Part shown: piece after piece, positions 6,037-7,705 of the stretch
Layout of the letters: each line of letters opens with the position of its first letter
How positions within the stretch are numbered: the first letter of the stretch is position 1
Assembly (NCBI GenBank): GCA_900770055.1
Contig: CAAGJD010000013.1
Coordinates: 1-7,705 of the forward strand
Direction: 5' to 3'
DNA from: Acholeplasmatales bacterium
GTDB lineage: Bacteria; Bacillota_I; Bacilli_A; Acholeplasmatales; Anaeroplasmataceae
DNA length: 7,705 bases
Notes under the pieces: generated by a model
What the model was told of the DNA's origin: nothing
The model's input: only the letters and a program-made list of their open reading frames with translations
Database searches by the model: none
Made by a program: the position numbers and the translations under genes

Positions 6037-6068
6037 AGCTTAGGAAACTATTATCCTAGGCTTTTTTT
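6037..6068 (+). terminator. Plus-strand intrinsic terminator without an upstream gene
   Basis: The stem AGCTTAGGA/TCCTAGGCT (6037-6045 with 6054-6062) has nine pairs including one G-U, an eight-base loop and a run of seven T ending at 6068. It is oriented for plus-strand transcripts, yet the nearest plus-strand gene upstream (ending at 5453) already has its own strong terminator. It sits before the MarR promoter, so it is not an attenuator for that gene. Confidence 0.72.
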
Positions 6069-6079
6069 ATCATAAAATA

Positions 6080-6097
6080 TAGTTGACAAGTCAACTA
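6080..6097. promoter_or_regulatory. MarR operator 1 (perfect palindrome)
   Basis: TAGTTGACAAGTCAACTA has two 8-base arms in perfect inverted repeat around AA. It contains the -35 hexamer TTGACA (6083-6088), so a bound dimer would block RNA polymerase. Its near-copy lies 32 bases downstream. The size and symmetry fit MarR-family operators. Confidence 0.82.
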
Positions 6098-6110
6098 AAT
6101 TAACTATAAT
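6083..6110 (+). promoter_or_regulatory. Promoter of the MarR-ABC exporter operon
   Basis: A consensus -35 TTGACA (6083-6088), a 16-base spacer and a consensus -10 TATAAT (6105-6110) make a strong promoter. It is sandwiched between the two operators, with transcription expected to start near 6117, inside operator 2. Confidence 0.85.
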
Positions 6111-6111
6111 A

Positions 6112-6129
6112 TAGTTGACAAGTCAATTA
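6112..6129. promoter_or_regulatory. MarR operator 2 (one mismatch)
   Basis: TAGTTGACAAGTCAATTA repeats operator 1 with a single C-to-T change in the right arm. It spans the predicted transcription start. The centre-to-centre distance to operator 1 is 32 bases, close to three helical turns, so both dimers would sit on the same DNA face. Confidence 0.8.
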
Positions 6130-6143
6130 ATTGAGGTGCTATG

Positions 6144-6590
6144 ATGGATGGAAGAAATATAACTAAAATAGTAAGAAATATGATGCTTTATAAAAATAAA
6201 AAAAATAATTATTCATTAAATAATAATGAATTTGAGCTAGTAAGATACTCAACTAAACACAAAGAAGGCTTATCACTTAAAGAAATGACTGAATATCTTA
6301 ATGTTGATAAAGGCTTGGTAACAAGAATGGTTAAGAAATTAACTAAAGAAGGCTATATTATTGTTTTAAATGATGAACTAGACTTAAGAAAGAAAATAAT
6401 TAAACCATTAGAAAAAGCATTCACTATAAAGCTTGAAGAAAAGAATTATGAAATAGAATTCTATAATAAAATTCTTAGTATTTTATCAACTGAAGAATTA
6501 AACACTTTAGATATATTAATTAATAAGGTTTATACCGAATCTAAAAAATATCGTAAGAACAAATTTGAAGGTATTTATGATGAAAAATGA
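6144..6590 (+). CDS. MarR-family transcriptional repressor
   Basis: The 148-residue protein is typical in length for MarR. A winged helix-turn-helix spans about residues 25-100: LNNNEFELVRYSTKHKEG, then LSLKEMTEYLNVDKGLVTRM (helix-turn-helix), VKKLTKEGYI, and a wing with LDLRKKIIKPLEKA, equivalent to the family's D-x-R-x-K-x-x-x-L-T-x-K-G wing. Flanking helices form the dimer interface. Two ATG codons stand in tandem (6141, 6144). The GAGGTG site at 6133-6138 places the second at better spacing, so 6144 is preferred, which changes only one residue. Twin palindromes around the promoter indicate autorepression. The gene overlaps the ABC exporter, so the likely role is ligand-relieved control of export. 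The ligand is unknown. Confidence 0.92.
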   Translation: MDGRNITKIVRNMMLYKNKKNNYSLNNNEFELVRYSTKHKEGLSLKEMTEYLNVDKGLVTRMVKKLTKEGYIIVLNDELDLRKKIIKPLEKAFTIKLEEKNYEIEFYNKILSILSTEELNTLDILINKVYTESKKYRKNKFEGIYDEK

Positions 6591-7705
6591 TTATAGTAAA
6601 ATAAGAACTTATTTTAAAGAAAATCTGCATATAGTTATTCCTATGTGTATAACAGCTTTATTATTTAATGGTTTAATGTGCTTTATTCCAGTTTTAGAGG
6701 GTAATACGATAGATTCTTTAAAATCAATGGATTTTGAAATTGTAAAAAAATATTCGTTATTGTTTATATTACTTGTTTTATTTGTTCAAATAAATCGATT
6801 CTTTAAAAGATATCTAGTAAGAGTATTTGGAAATAAAATGTCTTTAAAAATGCGTCAAATAAGCTTAGAAAATATGCTAAATAAGGATTTAAATTATTTT
6901 TATATTAATAATACAGGTGATATATTAAATAAAAATTTATCAGACATTTATGATGCTACTGAAGGAATTAGAAAAATGACTACAGAATGCTTTGACACAA
7001 TAGTATTATTAGTAGGCTATATTACAATGATGCTTATTAATGATTCATTATTAACAATAATATCTATGCCATTTATCATACTAGCAATATTAGCATCTCA
7101 TTATATGAAAAAAATAGTTTATAAATATAATAAGGAATATAAAGAATATTTATCTTATAATAAAGAATTAACACTTAATAGATTAGATAATGAAATATAT
7201 TATAGAGGCTTAGGCAAAAGTGATACATATTATAAAGAATATGAAAAATCTATTAATATCCTAAAAAGAAAAAGTAAAAAAGCTTTTTTATTTCAAAGTA
7301 GCCTAGAACCACTTTATTTATGTATTGGAATGTGTGGACTTGGTTTGATTCTATATCTAGGTGGAATTAAGGTGATTAATGATTCTTTTAATATTTATAC
7401 AGAAGGATGGCTTGCAGCCTTTATAACAACCTATGCCCTTGTGGCTAGAAAGGCAGGTAAGGTTGGAAAATTATTCAATGCTTATCAAGCATTCAAGGTT
7501 TCTTGGATTAGATGCAAAGATTTCTTAACAAATACAAATGATCAAATAACAGTATTTGAACCTAGTAATGATTTCTTAAATGTTGAAAACATTACTTATC
7601 AATATGATACTGGCTTTAAATTATCTAATGTTTCATTTAATGCTAAAAAAGGTGAAATAATCGCAGTTTGTGGTAAGGTTAGATGTGGAAAAACAACACT
7701 TCTTA
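6580..7705 (+). CDS. ABC exporter half-transporter, fused membrane and ATPase domains (3' end outside window)
   Basis: 375 codons are visible before the right edge. Residues about 1-315 form a type I exporter membrane domain with six likely helices, at about 17-37, 58-75, 138-155, 157-173, 246-264 and 277-290. Residues 333 onward begin the ATPase domain: FLNVENITYQYDTGFKLSNV, then Walker A GKVRCGKTT (365-373). The Walker B, signature motif and His switch lie outside the window. Tandem ATGs occur at 6577 and 6580. GAAGG at 6567-6571 gives eight-base spacing to 6580, so that start is preferred. The gene starts inside the 3' end of the MarR gene (11-base overlap), showing translational coupling. 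Such MarR-linked exporters often come as a heterodimer pair with a second ABC gene directly after; this could be checked beyond the edge. Likely exports a drug, peptide or lipid; substrate unknown. Confidence 0.92.
   Translation, partial: MKNDYSKIRTYFKENLHIVIPMCITALLFNGLMCFIPVLEGNTIDSLKSMDFEIVKKYSLLFILLVLFVQINRFFKRYLVRVFGNKMSLKMRQISLENMLNKDLNYFYINNTGDILNKNLSDIYDATEGIRKMTTECFDTIVLLVGYITMMLINDSLLTIISMPFIILAILASHYMKKIVYKYNKEYKEYLSYNKELTLNRLDNEIYYRGLGKSDTYYKEYEKSINILKRKSKKAFLFQSSLEPLYLCIGMCGLGLILYLGGIKVINDSFNIYTEGWLAAFITTYALVARKAGKVGKLFNAYQAFKVSWIRCKDFLTNTNDQITVFEPSNDFLNVENITYQYDTGFKLSNVSFNAKKGEIIAVCGKVRCGKTTLL

Noticed and set aside
6115..6120. Second TTGACA as the -35 of another promoter
   Set aside because: No -10-like hexamer occurs 15-19 bases downstream. 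The match comes from operator 2 being a copy of operator 1.

Overview
The window is a very AT-rich stretch of a low-GC bacterial chromosome. Strong AAGGAG/GGAGG-type ribosome binding sites, TTGACA/TATAAT-like promoters, lipoprotein signal peptides, and TAA or TGA as stop codons with TGG for Trp (TGA ends the MarR gene) fit the Bacillota, probably a gut member of the Bacilli/Erysipelotrichales type. They argue against a Mycoplasma-type code. The taxonomic call is inference only; no rRNA or marker gene is present.

Layout from left to right. (1) Positions 2-439 hold the 3' end of a probable GNAT-like acetyltransferase gene (+), which converges on a TetR-family regulator (468-974, -) across a shared two-way hairpin terminator. 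(2) A divergent promoter region (975-1163) leads into a two-gene operon (1164-2732 and 2748-4520, +). Both genes encode SGNH/GDSL esterases of the rhamnogalacturonan acetylesterase (CE12-like) type, each with a lipoprotein signal, a Thr/Pro-rich spacer and a different C-terminal module. The operon ends in a hairpin terminator. (3) A separately promoted gene (4608-5453, +) encodes a right-handed beta-helix-like protein of the DUF3737 type. It shares a two-way terminator with (4) a minus-strand remnant of a hybrid sensor histidine kinase (5482-5997), in which only the end of the ATPase domain and a complete receiver domain survive. (5) An unassigned plus-strand terminator (6037-6068) is followed by a MarR-family regulator (start 6144) behind a promoter flanked by two nearly identical palindromic operators. 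The MarR gene overlaps the start of an ABC exporter half-transporter that runs off the right edge.

How the parts work together. The esterase pair probably removes acetyl groups from pectin (rhamnogalacturonan) at the cell surface. The divergent TetR gene is a candidate regulator and a cre-like element lies before the promoter, but neither link is proven. The MarR-ABC unit looks like a self-repressed efflux module that would be induced by a small-molecule ligand of the MarR protein. No CRISPR array, insertion sequence, tRNA or rRNA was seen. I did not find a clearly new defence or mobile system. The best leads are the paired esterases with divergent active-site and accessory features, the decayed kinase with its adjoining orphan terminator, and the twin MarR operators.
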